Source: Stercorarius parasiticus (Eukaryota; Chordata; Aves; Charadriiformes; Stercorariidae). From it: a DNA stretch of 64,000 nucleotides. A model generated the notes under the pieces. The model was not told the origin of the DNA. It was given only the letters and a program-made list of their open reading frames with translations, and searched no databases. The position numbers and the translations under genes are program-made. This document shows positions 51,118 to 63,475 of the stretch, one piece after another; within the stretch, counting starts at the first letter, position 1; every line of letters begins with the position of its first letter. The stretch covers positions 62,001 to 126,000 of the forward strand of contig VWZL01000283.1 in the NCBI GenBank assembly GCA_013396915.1, in the 5' to 3' direction.

Positions 51118-51300
51118 AATTATAATTTATCCTAAAATTTACCACCTAATACCACATTCAAGCAAATGTCATAATTGGAAAACTCGTAACAAAATCTCTT
51201 TCTAAAACGTAGTCTCTTTAGAACATAAGACTATTTTACATGTTTGCATTTAAGAAGTAGAAAATAAAGCTCAGCACAGCCATTTAATGGGAACAATCTT

Positions 51301-51490
51301 AAGGCTTGTCCACACAGGAAGTTAAGCTAAATTAGCTGAAAGGTGTGAATTTAAAGTGCATTAAGGTAAAGTGAACTACAGTCACTTTACTTCTGAATGA
51401 GAACATTCACACCAAGCTTTAATGCACTTTAACTAATATAGTTTAAAATCATATCTTTAGTTAATTTGTCTTTACTTCCTGTGCAAACAA
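51301..51490. mobile_element. Palindromic MITE-like DNA transposon remnant
   Basis: The left arm from 51310 (CCACACAGGAAGTTAAGCTA, AATTAGCTGAAAGGTGTGAA, AAAGTGCATTAAG) is matched by the reverse complement of the right arm ending at 51486 (GCACAGGAAGTAAAGACAAA, TTAACT, AAAGTGCATTAAAG, GGTGTGAAT). The arms cover nearly the whole 190 bases, leaving a small centre near GTGAACTACAGTCACTTTAC. The outer AAGGCTTGTCCACAC also fits a theme found in sauropsid nonautonomous DNA elements. No coding sequence is present. Confidence 0.7.
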
Positions 51491-54400
51491 CTCCTCTCTA
51501 GCACTTACTAAGAGCCACAATATGGATTGATGTGGGTATATTTATAAATATGCCTATTAACCTTAAGACTCTGAGTAAATAAAATTTAGGATGTTAAATA
51601 AAAATAAGAAATATGTCCTTGTATGAACTTTCTAGTGCAATGAGAGGGCGAACAGTCCTAGTGTTCCTAGTGCAAACATATCATTGATTTAGCCCTAATT
51701 TGTATAAAAGTATATTAACTACTCAGTGCCAGATAAAACAAAAAGCACTTCTATATTGTAACTGACTATATTATGAATTTATTCCTGAAACAAATGAAAT
51801 GTAAATAAACAGAAAGGAAAGCTATGTTTTATTTATATACAGCATGTGTATTGAGATTCACCAAGAAAGGCTAAATATAAGGGACTTATATTTGAATTCA
51901 CTTAAAAAAAAAAGGCAAGGAAAAAAAGGCTGTAAAATTCTTTCTTTTCTGAGAGGTGTCTGAAAGTCATGGTTATAAAGGATGCCTCAAATTATCCAGA
52001 GAAAGCAAAACAAGACTTTGCCTCAGATAACCTGCGAAATCAATACTAACTATGTTTTTCCTGCCACTGCTCCAGTTAAAAAAGCCTTTTCAGAAGCAGC
52101 TCTTATAGAAAGAGAACAGAGATATGCTTAATACCCCTTGTATATTTACAGAGTGACTTAGTGAACCAGATAGTTCAAGATTGTAAATGAAAATGTACAG
52201 TCATTTTCTGTTTCTGCAATGACAGAAACACAGTCCTAAACTTTTGGGATCCCATCATCTTTCTTGTAATTATTTCGCCTAAATCAGACAGTTTTAAGAA
52301 TTCTAGCTGATTTGAAGTTTGGTCATTTTATACTCTCAGCCCTTTAGAACCATCTCATTGTGAGAGCCTCTGAACATGCTTTTCACTAATGTGATAAGCA
52401 AGAAACAGCTCTTATCTCTGATGCTGTTTGCTATGTCCTTCTCTTCCCCTTTGTAGCTTATGGAATGGGGAAGTTTGCATTTAATTTTTTAATTATTCCC
52501 CGCTCCCTGAAGGTAACACCAGAATATTGCTATCTACAAGAACTGAAAAGTTGGAGCTGTTTTCTACAGGAGAGACCCTGCTTGGATGGACTAGGCTTGA
52601 CTCAGTGGAAGAGGGACAGTTTTCTCTTTTGCTCAGCCATATAAATTGGAGACATAATGTAATCTGTAAAAGTTGTGCATCAATCTTGATTATCCCAGAT
52701 ATCACATCCTAGAAATGCAGAAAAACCTTAAAACAGCAAAAACATTAAGAGAAAATGCATCTCAGACAGGCAAACGTGTCTAATTCATACCATCAAGATT
52801 CAAGCTAAAACCTTAACTTCAGTGATTATGCCTGAGACATTTAAATGGTTTTAAATTATAAGTCTAGCAGAAGTATTTTTCTAATAATAAGCCATTAATT
52901 CTGGCAGTTGCAGACTGTCTGAATCTAGGTGTATAAACTGTAGCTGCATCAATCAGTGCTGTGTGTCTGGCTATTTCAGGCATTCCTTGTTAGTGTAAAG
53001 AAAGAACAGTTTGTCCACCAAGCACAACAGCAGCTGAGATTCCCGTTGATTGATAACTAAATGTGCCGTAGTGAAAATATATTCGGATGGAGCTGAAGAA
53101 GCAGGCACAGCAAAGACGTAATGGGGGCGGAGGAAGGAGAGATGAAATTGGCCACAACAGGAAATTCCTTCTCATGAGTCTTCCAACTAGCTGACAAGAT
53201 GGATTTCATTCCTGCAGGTAACAGTGCCTTTATATTTAATCTTCTACAACATCTGTAACTATGCAAATTCTTCACTACTCTACATGCAAGCTCAATTACT
53301 GAAAAATTGTTCTTGCTGTTCGGGACATTTCTCTACTGTATATTCATACTGTTTCACATACAGAATCCACTGATGTCAACAAAATTGGCGTGTAATTAAA
53401 GCATATATATAAAGAGAAGTTATTCTGCCAGTTGAAGAATCCTTTATTGATCACAATTAGGAATTTAGAAATTTCTGAAGTCTAAAGTGGTTCATCAAGA
53501 GGCTTGTATTATTTATTTCCAGACAGCCGATGATTTTGCTGTTAAAAACTGGTAGAAGTTCACAGATGTCACAGTATTTAAGTTGAAGAACATTATTTTA
53601 AAAGCTTTGCTATTCTAGCTAGGAGAGGAATATTTTCTGCTGTAAACGTCAGTATCAGTGTTATATGCAGTGACAAGTAAAACTCAACTAATTTTTCCAG
53701 CTTGGTGAAAATTTCAGTTTTTGGGTTCTCAGCCAAATGTCTGTCTGAACTTCTGAGCTTTGACAACCTGAAAAACAAGCTAGAAGTTTCAGAGCAACAG
53801 ATTTCTACCATTTGCAAACTGTGAAAATCTAGGCTATAAAACTTTGCCAAAATTTGGGCCAGATCCTGATTTCGTAGATCAAGTTGGTGAGCACCACTAC
53901 AGCAGTTAGTAGCACATTAGAATTCCCTATTACATTAGTGTCTTTTCTAACATTCATTCAATCAGTATGGAAGTCTTTTGTCCTCCTATACAGTAAAATA
54001 TTAAGAGTCACAGCTGAAATATCTTGGTCAATTGATACCTGAAAGGGGAAGAGCTTTACATACAACATCAGGGATGTTATTTTTAGATGTTTTTGTGGTA
54101 ATAGACAGATTCAGAGCTCAACTTTTCAAGGGAGAAAACAAGGGGAAAATAACTATATTGAATTAGTTTTTGCCCTGAAAGAGAAAAGGCCAGTAGGAAC
54201 ACTCCCCTATCAAGACAGCTTATTTACAGATGACAGTCAAGCTTTTGTTACTATTCTACTTTGTGACTTTGTGTTTTTCTCATTTTTTTTCTTTAAAGTT
54301 CTCCGACATTATCTTCTCTAATCAGTTGCAAAAAGCACAAAATAAAATGATGTGGCAGAGGTTTATGCTCTTGAGAAATCAGCCTCCTGGAGTGACTTCT

Positions 54401-57400
54401 AAATTAAGAAAATACATTTTTTGTTTCATCTTTTTCTTGGAAATTTCCATGTAAACTAAAAAGATACCATTCCCCATCCCATCAAGCCACATCATTCTTG
54501 GAAAAAGAACCACAACATTCATTTATACAAAAGAACAAGCTTCTGTCTGGAAACTCTTTGTCTGGAACAAACTAGGAATGAACACCAGATTTATTTTTAT
54601 TTCTTTATGAGTTTGTTGCATGACCTAATGAAGGGGCACTACCCCATTCCTGGTGAAGAGAGTTAACTCCAAGTTACCTTCCCCCCTTCAACAAGAAGTG
54701 CTGCAAAGAGATTTCCAAGGAGATGGAGCTGGGGATGACTATAGGGAGGTTCAGACTGACACACTATGTAGAAGCTATTATTAGTAGTAATAGTGTGGTA
54801 GCATTTATGAGTCATGGATTAGTGTAACCTGATGATACTGAGCCCATCTATGAACTGCCTGTTTCTCTGTGCCAGTTAAAGGCATTTCCCTAGAACTGTT
54901 TTAGATAACAGGATAAACAATGGATGTTGGTTGATCTGTCTTGCCTAACTGGGGAAGAGCGGTAGAAAGATCGCTTTGTCTTTCCTTCACTCAGAGGACT
55001 GGTAACAACTCTAGTCTATTTTGTTATTTCCCTTTTCCTTTTCTGTCTTGATGTTTCCAATTTTGCAATGAAAAGCAGTCCTTTTTCCTTTGCTAGAACA
55101 ACTTTTTCTTGCAATATCAACCTGTAAGACCTCTTTTGCTCTGTTCACTGGAGGTGATGAATCCAGATAGACCTGCGCAGTAGGCACAGGCAAACCTGTT
55201 ATATCTGTGACCTGGACACATTTGTGAGACTATGTGTTTCCTGCCACCCTGCAAGGATCATTGAAGACAGATGTTAGTAGGTGCTCAAATTTGGGGAAAA
55301 TATACTACTGTCCCATTGCCACAAGTCAGACCAGGAAATGACCCATATATTTCACTGTTGTTCAAAAGGCAAGATTTTGCAAAGGAGCCTACAAGATTTA
55401 GTTGTTGAAGTTCCCATTAAAGGTTTCAGATTGCTGTGTTTGATCATTACATTTCAAAATCAAAATAAAATTTCAAAAGGAAATGTAACACTGTGTTTAT
55501 GAAAAGATCAGATTGTAACAGTTAAAATGAAGACATGCTCAGGCGCCTGGCTTACGTGAGCCATTTTTTATCTTTGCATTTCTAGTTACAATGAATGCAT
55601 TTAACCGAGTCAGAAAAGATGGCCGTGGGGCCTTTAGTCCCACTCCTATACCAACAGCACTTTGCTGAGGGACAAATGCCTCAGTGCACAAAGACAGAAT
55701 TACTTTAAAAAATCTTTTCCACCTTTCCCATCCACAGGGGCTGCAATTGATTTTCATAGTGGTTAGCAAATAATTTACTTTTAACATTTCTTCCTAACAT
55801 GTCTGACCAAATATGCCATATAAAAGCCCTCCCTACACACTATCAAGCAGACTAGGAGAAACTAGGAAAAAATCATATTTCATTTTTAAACCTATACAGA
55901 TTAGTCAGATGCAAACTGGGGTGGTCCGTCTGCCACCAGTGATTGTCTTACAGAACGTGAAAACAAACCCACAAAGTTGCTGACAGTCTATTTTTATATT
56001 TCTACCAATACAAGTTTGGTCATGGCTTCTCTAAGGATGCATAGCTGTCCTCGTTTGAACTTGTAGGAGATCGCAGTATCCCCTTTTATGGATTGTATTT
56101 CCTTTATATTCAGCCAGATGGAAACTTGGGGGTTTTTTCCAGCTTTGCAGTCTGGATTGCAAGCTGGGGTTTGCTTTGCTTCTGTCTGTTCGTTTATTTC
56201 CTTTTAATTTTCCGTTGCATTTGTCTACCCAGGAAATTACTGCAAATTACACTGGGACATAAATTTACAGCATACTAATTACTTTGCAGTAATTCCCTGT
56301 GATAATCCACTCACCATACCCCAAATTCTTAGACAGAGGAATAAACTGTCTTGTACTTACTGAGTGTTCAAAGTGACCACACAGAGGTTTTGCATGTGCT
56401 AATACACATGATCTGACACTTCACCTTCCTTTGCAGCCATTTTTTTATTAGCTATCAGTTATTTTAGTTGACATTTCAAAAATATCTTCAGACACGTATA
56501 TTATGTGTCTGCTGGTGCCTGGTTTTGCACGTTAATAATCCAGTTCTTCCTGCACAAATCTCAGAGTCCAACCTTTAAATCAAAAAATGAAATGACTCCC
56601 GATAAGGACAAATTTCAAAAAGCCACTGTTTTATAATACTTTTTGTTCAGAAGAACAAGCTCTTATTTTATTAAACTTCTACTGAACTCTCAGCACTCAT
56701 TGTTCTCTCAGGCATAGAGACCATTGTCACGTATATGGTGGAAGCCATTATTAGTGGCTATAGTAAGACACTATAAGTAAGAACTTTCAAAAGCTATCCA
56801 TTCCTGTTTCAGGTTTAACAAAAGAACAGGAAACCGTTAATGATTAATTTCACCTGTAGTGTCATGTACAAACTGTTCATGTTTCATTATGGAAAGGAAA
56901 TAATTTACCTGATTTACTCTACACTTCTAACCCTGAGTCTATTTTTTTTAGTCTGCAAGAATTTCCCTAGTCACACCAGACCAGACAAGCACAGCAGAGG
57001 ATTCCAGCAACTCTTTGCACAAAACCAAGGTGTCTCTCTCTTCAGCCTTCCATACTTACCAAACATGGTGCACATTTTGTGTTGTAGCACTCAACTATTA
57101 AAAATTGACAACACAAATTTAGTAAAACTAAAAACTTCACCCACTGCGAACTGGAACTTTTCACATGACCAACTGTTAATAAATATATTTTTTCAACTCT
57201 ACGAAACAGAGAACTATGAACAGAAACCAGAACTTCCAGAAAGAAGAAAAAGTCTGGATCTTAAGAAAATTACTCTTATTCTTGCAATACGGAGTATGAA
57301 GAAAATAAGAGAGAATGTGTTGAGAGCAAAGACTAAGTTACAATCTGTGGAGATATATAATGTTACAGATTTTGGCTTAGGGGAGGAATATACATTAGAG

Positions 57401-58885
57401 AATAATTAAACTTTTTCAAAATAAAACAATTTGGTAATACATGGAAACACGGCATGCGTTTTTGTTATGTTTGTTATCATACTGGTGTTACATTTCATTT
57501 CTTGGGGGCAACACAGGTTAGTAACTGCAGTTGAAAAGAATATTGTTGGCAAGCTTAAGGACACCATCCAATTCTTCTGTACCCAGTACAGCAGCCAGCA
57601 TGACACATTTCTACCATAATCTGCAGCTGGTCAGCTCTAAAACATCTAATTAAAGCAATTATTCTAGACTTTAATTGTTTATTTTTATTACTATCACATC
57701 AAGAGGACCCTCCTGAAACTGGGGCTATATTCTCTACAAACACTCAGCAAAAGAGAATACTTTACAGTTCAAGGTTTCGGTTTAACTAAATAAGACACAG
57801 AGGAAACAGCCAGGCGAAGAGACAGTAGTTGTGTGTGGGTTTAGTTACATAGTGGTGGAGACATGATTAGCAGCTGACCCTGCTTAGTCCAATTCTGGTG
57901 TCTGACCAGTTGGGTGTCTTGGGTTTTATATATGATTTCAATCTTCTCTGTAAGAACAACGACAAAAAAAAGAATAGTACAATGAAGTATGAGCTACAAT
58001 TTCAGCTACAGTACCAGGTACTGGAAATTTCAGGATTCTGATCTTAAAGAGTCTGTGGTTTTTAGCAAGACAGAAAAAAATATTACCAGGTTCATAAATG
58101 AGATATCTATTTAAATCAGCTAATTAATTCTCCAAAACATCCTCTAAAAGTTAAACTCAAAGCTCATTGAAATCAGCCAAAAACTTCCATTAATTTCAGA
58201 GGCTTCTGGATCATGTTCACTTTCTGTCCCAACAAAACCCCTTTATAATATTAATTTGAAATCCCAAGATAAATCTAAAAGCCCTATTTAAGAAATGTAA
58301 TGGCCTAACTAACATGAAATAAACAATCTAGCCACTTGTTGGGAAGTCTGTCACTGTTGAAACCTGGTCCTGTAAGGCAAATAGGATAAAAGTCCCAATA
58401 AAGTTGGCTGGGAACTTTGAAAGAACTATGGTACATTTCATGTTTTATTGCTAACATGCATAAATCAATCAGTGTCCTGAAAGCAGTAGTCTTTCTTAAC
58501 TTATTGATTTAAAACAAGAAAGTCCAGTCGGCACACTTATGTGCATAAATAGCTGATTTTGATGAGGTAAGACCCATGAGTAGGTGTTTGCAAGACTAAG
58601 GTCTGAGACATACCATTTACAGAGAGTTTGCTGGGTTTACAACTAAATATAATTTATGTCAACAACTTAAATATGAAGTCTGAAACATCACGTTTTTCAA
58701 TAGCAATATTTAGCTCAGCAAAAGTTTTCAAAGGAAAAAAAAATCGCACGCAGCAATGATTGCACTTATTCTCAATATCCAGTTTCTCAGTATGGCACTA
58801 TAGCAGTGCATTACTATCACCTTTCTTCTCTCTACTGATTCCTGCAGGTGAGTTAGTTTTAAAATAATTTTAAAATTCACTATTA
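51491..58885. other. Upstream intron or 5' flank, no exon seen
   Basis: No supported gene. The most striking open frame is the 189-codon plus-strand ORF at 56840-57409. Repeat-like phrases occur at 53852-53880 (GGGCCAGATCCTGATTTCG) and 58160-58225 (CATTGAAATCAGCC and TTAATTTCAGAGG). The rest appears unique. Confidence 0.6.
56840..57409 (+). other. Longest unexplained open reading frame (189 codons), coding status doubtful
   Basis: The frame opens at ATG 56840 and ends with TAA at 57407-57409. The peptide has a hydrophobic segment at about residues 22-40 (IYLIYSTLLTLSLFFLVC) and a Lys/Glu-rich C-terminal half with ERRKSLDLKK near residue 134. I recognise no domain. It is on the strand opposite ANKFN1. 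No start context, splice site or poly-A signal singles it out, and codon use looks like the local AT-rich background. It could be chance, a decayed retrocopy or a lineage-specific gene; chance or decay is likeliest. Confidence 0.15.
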
Positions 58886-58936
58886 ATCATAGAATCATAG
58901 AATGGTTTAGGCTGGAAGGGACCTTAAAGATCATGC
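58886..58936 (-). repeat. CR1 LINE 3' terminus, very short
   Basis: ATCATAGAATCATAGAATGG, then TTTAGGCTGGAAGGGACCTT and AAAGATCAT, is the reverse complement of an avian CR1 3' end. Only about 50 bases are present. The copy is less diverged than the one at 7565-7820. Confidence 0.92.
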
Positions 58937-59661
58937 CAGAAACCTGGACAGAGGTTCATAACAAAATGGCAGAGACAGAGTAGTAATTAATATCTATAAA
59001 TAATGTTTAACTGCAAGATATGAAGATTGTTTAAAACCACATACTCACTTAACCACCTCTGCCTGCAAAGGCACACCGTACTCTGTGACCAGGTAGCCAG
59101 GTAGCCTAGGAGGTAATAGGCTAAAATATTTTTACTTTTCCTATAGCACCTCTCCTCTCCCTGTCCCAATTCCTTCTTTGTTTCTTGAATGATGAATCTA
59201 AATATAATCCTAACTGGCACTATAATCTGACTGTGAGTACTGACAATGCTCAGTGTAAATAGTACCACTTTCACAGCTTTGCTATTGCATGCTGTGGGTT
59301 TAAAGAAATAGCCATATGAACACAACAGCGGATATCACTTGGAGAAATGCTTTTGCCATTCTGTTTTGTTCCCTTAAGCAGAAAATAGCAAAGAATTACT
59401 GTCATTCAAGAGGGACAATAACGAGATAGGATAGGAGGTGTAGAGAGCAATGATTATCACCAAACTGCCGACAAGCTGTGACAAAATGGAAGGAATTTCA
59501 ATTCCTTGAACCAATCTTTGTCTACACCCTGTTTTTCTCTTGCATTGCTCAGAAACTTCATCTTCCTATCATCTTACGAAGTTTTAAAAATGCCTAAACC
59601 ATCATGTCTGTAGCATGACATGATGTAAAAATACACGCCTCACCATAAAACTTCAAACCCT
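58937..59661. other. Spacer between two CR1 copies
   Basis: I see nothing structured here. The minus-strand open frame of 112 codons at 58987-59325 has no motif. Confidence 0.6.
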
Positions 59662-60357
59662 TAGGGGATGACCTGCTGCAAAGCAGCTCTGCAGAGAGGG
59701 ACCTGTGAGCCCTGGTGGACAACAAGTTGACCGTGAGCCAGCAATGTGCCCTTGTGCCCAGGTATCCTGGGGTGCATCAAGAAGAGTGAGGCAAGCAGGT
59801 CGAGGGAGGTCATCCTCCCCCTCTACTCTGCCCTGGTGAGGCCACATCTGGAATACTGCGTCCAGTTCTGGGCTCAGTTCTGGTTCAAGAAAGACAAGGA
59901 ACTGCTGGTGAGAGTCCAGCGGAGGGCTACAAAGATGATCAAGGGACTGGAGCACCTCTCTGATGAGGAAAGACTGAGTGACCTGGGTCCATTTAGCCCG
60001 GAGAAGAGAAGACTGAGAGGGGATCTCATCAATGCTGATCAATATATAAAGGGCAGGTGTCAAGAGGATGAGGCCAGACTCTTTTCAGGGGTGCCCAGCG
60101 ACAGGACAAGAGGCGAACTGGAACACAGGAAATTCTGCCTGAACATAAGGAAAAACTTTTTTACTTTGAGGGTGCCAGAGCACTGGAACAGGCTGCCCAG
60201 AGAGACTGTGGAGTCTCCATCTCTGGAGATACTCAAAACCTGCCTGGATGCGTTCCTGCCCAACCTGCTCTCGGCGAACCTGCTTTGGCAGCGGGGTGTG
60301 ACTAGATGATCTCTGAAGGTCCCTTCCACCTCCTACCATTCTGTGATTCTGTGATTC
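59662..60357 (+). mobile_element. CR1 LINE 3' fragment with ORF2 C-terminus, the youngest repeat in the window
   Basis: This 5'-truncated CR1 of about 700 bases carries the end of ORF2 (the reverse transcriptase polyprotein) and the complete 3' end. The ORF2 frame from 59661 is stopped by TGA at 59706-59708 and then shifted by a deletion near 59757. Beyond this a single open frame runs from 59746 to 60309, reading [39 protein letters not shown] and [18 protein letters not shown], the conserved C-terminal CR1 phrases. A small in-frame loss is seen after DRTRG. The element ends with the avian tandem ATTCTGTG terminus (CCATTCTGTGATTCTGTGAT), followed by unique AAGAAACATTGC. As usual for CR1, no target-site duplication is evident. 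It is dead, since it lacks the 5' UTR, ORF1 and most of ORF2. Confidence 0.95.
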
Positions 60358-63026
60358 AAGAAACATTGCAACTCTCAGCCTCATATTATTATCTCAATGA
60401 AACAGAGTTATTTTTTAATGTACTGCTGCAAGGAACAATTCTTTAGCTAACATAAACTGTAGTAGTTCAATTTAATTTGGTAGTGCTGAAACATGTCACA
60501 GCTGAGGCTCTATCCTTCCCCCTGTGAACACTCAGGCTGCATACTTTCTGTCCTCAATGCTTAAAATAGATACATATAATGAGATACAAAATATGCTTTA
60601 GATAAGAATATCCTGGAAAGCAGTGAACATATAGCTATGATGACATTTGTTTTTAATCCCAAATTGACCACAATGGTCAAGTTCAGACAGCATCGGTCTA
60701 AGCCTTGTAACATTGTGTTAGAAATCTGAAGACAGATTCACAGATCTGAAGAAATCTGAAGACAGATAGACAACAGAGTCGTTCAGCTGCCCAATGATGT
60801 CACAGTTTCTTTTCACACAGTACCGCAGTGAAAAGCAATCAGAGTATACAGAAGGAATTATACAATGGAAGTCACTTCCAAAATAATCAACATTAACTAA
60901 TTAGATGTGGAATATTTTATAATATATCAGCCCATTTAGTTTTCAAAAGCCCCTGACAACCATCATCTGGTTTAAATTCCAACTCAAACAAAGTAAAATG
61001 CTATGTTGATTATTTTTAAAGAATAACTTTCTGGCTATATATTAAATAAAAATTGAATTATTACCTTCACTTGTGAGCCAAAAAGAATTGTCACACCAGC
61101 CAGAATCCAATAAAAATGGCCCATTCTTTCCCATATCCTTTTGCAATGACCATAGATCAAATTTTCCATATATAAAATGCCTAGCGATATATATACTTTT
61201 CAAGAGGTACAAACAGCTAAATGGCAACTCTAACTCAACATTAACTTCTCAACAAATTTGATACACTTCATTATAATTTCTGAAATACGGTTATAATTTT
61301 AAATATTATTACAGAAACTTCCCCAAGCACTATAATCATACATGCAGTGAAATATTTGAAACTTTTTCCTTTGCTTTTCAAAAGTGCACTGAGTGCATAT
61401 GTCAACTTCCACAACATGCTATTTTAGTCATTAAAATGTTGGACCTGAAATTCCTATCTATTTCAAGTGACAATCTGACTGATCTAAAACTTGGTTTGGC
61501 TACAAAAAACATTGTATTTCAGTATGAATATCTACCCTCCTTTTCCAAAAGAATTTGTTACTCCCCTGGTGATGCATGATAGCTATTGTATAATCTTGCA
61601 CTGCCCAAAAAAGAGGCTATAGAATCCAGCCTATACAAGCAGAGATTTATGAAGTGGCAAATATTTGCTTGAGACAATTGCTGACCTCAAAGGAACATCT
61701 TCAGGAGAGCAGGCATGCTGAGCGTTGCTATATGATTCACACAAGGATTAGCTCTGAACAAAAGCTGCAGCAACTTTGTATTTAGAAGAAACTTGGATTC
61801 AGGTACATCTTCTCAGTTTGACTCCATGTGAAATTTAAATCCAAAGATCGTTAATTTCAACATTGTCAGGATGCAAAAGGAAAAGGAGACATTAGCCTTA
61901 AAAGATTTAGAAAAGGGTGTTTTAGGATCCCTCTGCAGATTTCTATCTTTCTCAGCTCACCATCTGCCTTAAGGCAGGAAACTAACCGTGAACGCAGAGC
62001 CATTGTATATGAATTTCTGATATGTTTGTGGAGAAGGCACGTTTAGACATCAACTTTAAGCTTATACTGAACTTCCAGACCTTCCTCCAAAATACACTCC
62101 GAACTGTTAAGGTTCATTACTACAGAACAAACCTAATCTGAATCGCACATGAGATGATCCTTAAAACAGGCTTGAAGATGACACAAAAGCAGGCTACAAA
62201 ATCAGTGAAGGACTTTTTTCAGGTCTTGGTTTTACCTTTTTTAGATCATAGAGAGGTATTTCTGGAGACAGAGAAATGAAATGATAAACCAGTTATTCTT
62301 TATTCTTAAGACTCTCATGCTTAGTTTTTCCTACAACTGTCCCAGGCAATAGAGTCGAGTCTGAAGGATGATCACATGAATACATCTATTACAATTCAGA
62401 ATAGCTTCCATATGGCAGACTCTACAAACACACATTTATGTGCTTTTTCATAATTGTGCTGAAAGAATAGAGAGAGAAGGGAAAATAAAGAAAAGATTCT
62501 TTTTTATCCACTGAGTGGGAGAATAAGAGAAAGGAAGTATGAAAAGCAAACATCTGCAAACAAAAACTGATACAGAAGCAAAATCAACTTGTCATAGGAA
62601 GAGGAGAAAAAAACTCCACAAATGCCACGACTAGAGAATTAATAGAAGCAGATGATTAAAAATGAGGACTTAAGGAAGTATACCGGTTCTCTATAGGGAT
62701 GTTCATTAAAACTCTATTGATAATATTCAAGTAGAGAGAAGAAAAATTAACCTAAGTCTTCTCATATGTGTGCTATTTGTGAATTTGAAAAGACTTTGAG
62801 ACAAGGCTTGTTTATCCAAACTCCTTGCTGAACTCTTTCAGATGTCCCACCTACTTTTGCACTTTAGAAGAGGTATGTGCGCTGCCCATTTCCATTAAGT
62901 TTTAAGCACATCTCATTGTTATTTTTACATCTTAATTGCTGGGAAATATGTTTTTTCAGTGAAATACATCTTTGGGCTATAACACTTTCCAGTTGTTTAT
63001 TCGGTACAGTTCATACCACATCAAGT
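60358..63026. other. Upstream intron or 5' flank, no exon seen
   Basis: AT-rich unique sequence. A short direct duplication (AGAAATCTGAAGACAGAT) lies near 60719-60770. No exon, RNA gene or clear repeat was recognised. Confidence 0.6.
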
Positions 63027-63475
63027 ACGCCTACACATCAAGCTAACATAATGTGATTATAGCAAATTGTGTCATAAATGAGCTAGCAAGGACAACGCTA
63101 GCAATGAAGACGTGAAGGCACTAGATTTAGTACACCTTAGCAACTAGAGTGCTCTCATGGGTCCTTGAAGAGTTTGTCTCCTCATCAACCTGGAACAAGC
63201 TAAACTCATTGCTGCAGTGTTTTTACACTTGCTGTTACCTATATCAGTAGCAGCACACTAGCATATGCTACAGTAAGAATTGTATTTGTCTCAGTGGTAC
63301 AACATGACTAAGTGGGATGCTGGGGCAATGAAAGATTTGGGGCACTTCATCTACTTTCAGGGCCTCCATCAATATAAGCAAGTAGCTGGGCCATTAGTCC
63401 CATGGAGTAATTGGCATTTGACCCACGTGCATCCCTTAAGCTACATTACAAAGTTTGGCATGTAGACACACCCCG
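63027..63475. mobile_element. Possible degenerate DNA transposon with terminal inverted repeats
   Basis: CTACACATCAAGCTAACATA (63031 onward) resembles the reverse complement of TACAAAGTTTGGCATGTAGA (63446 onward): CTACA, CAA-CT and TAATGT line up. The right end reads GTAGACACACCCC, a typical end theme of hAT-like nonautonomous elements in sauropsids. The arms match only partly, so this is tentative. Confidence 0.3.

Larger units (their letters stand above)
42987..51300. other. Upstream intron or 5' flank, no exon seen
   Basis: No supported gene. Contents include an L2/L3-like tail (44180-44310) with one undetermined base (N at 44311), an AACCA microsatellite (45231-45279), a duplicated AT-rich motif (47091-47119), a G+C-richer unknown block (47200-48060), a MIR relic (49010-49190), an old palindromic repeat (50050-50215) and (AAAC)n at 51099-51117. 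Confidence 0.6.

Noticed and set aside
54771..56770. Similar phrases GAAGCTATTATTAGTAG and GAAGCCATTATTAGTGG two kb apart
   Set aside because: The similarity covers only about 25 bases of low-complexity AT-rich sequence, and the flanks do not match.
59653..60384. Minus-strand open frames of 89-136 codons
   Set aside because: They are reverse-strand shadows of the CR1 ORF2 region, whose sense frame carries the recognisable CR1 phrases.
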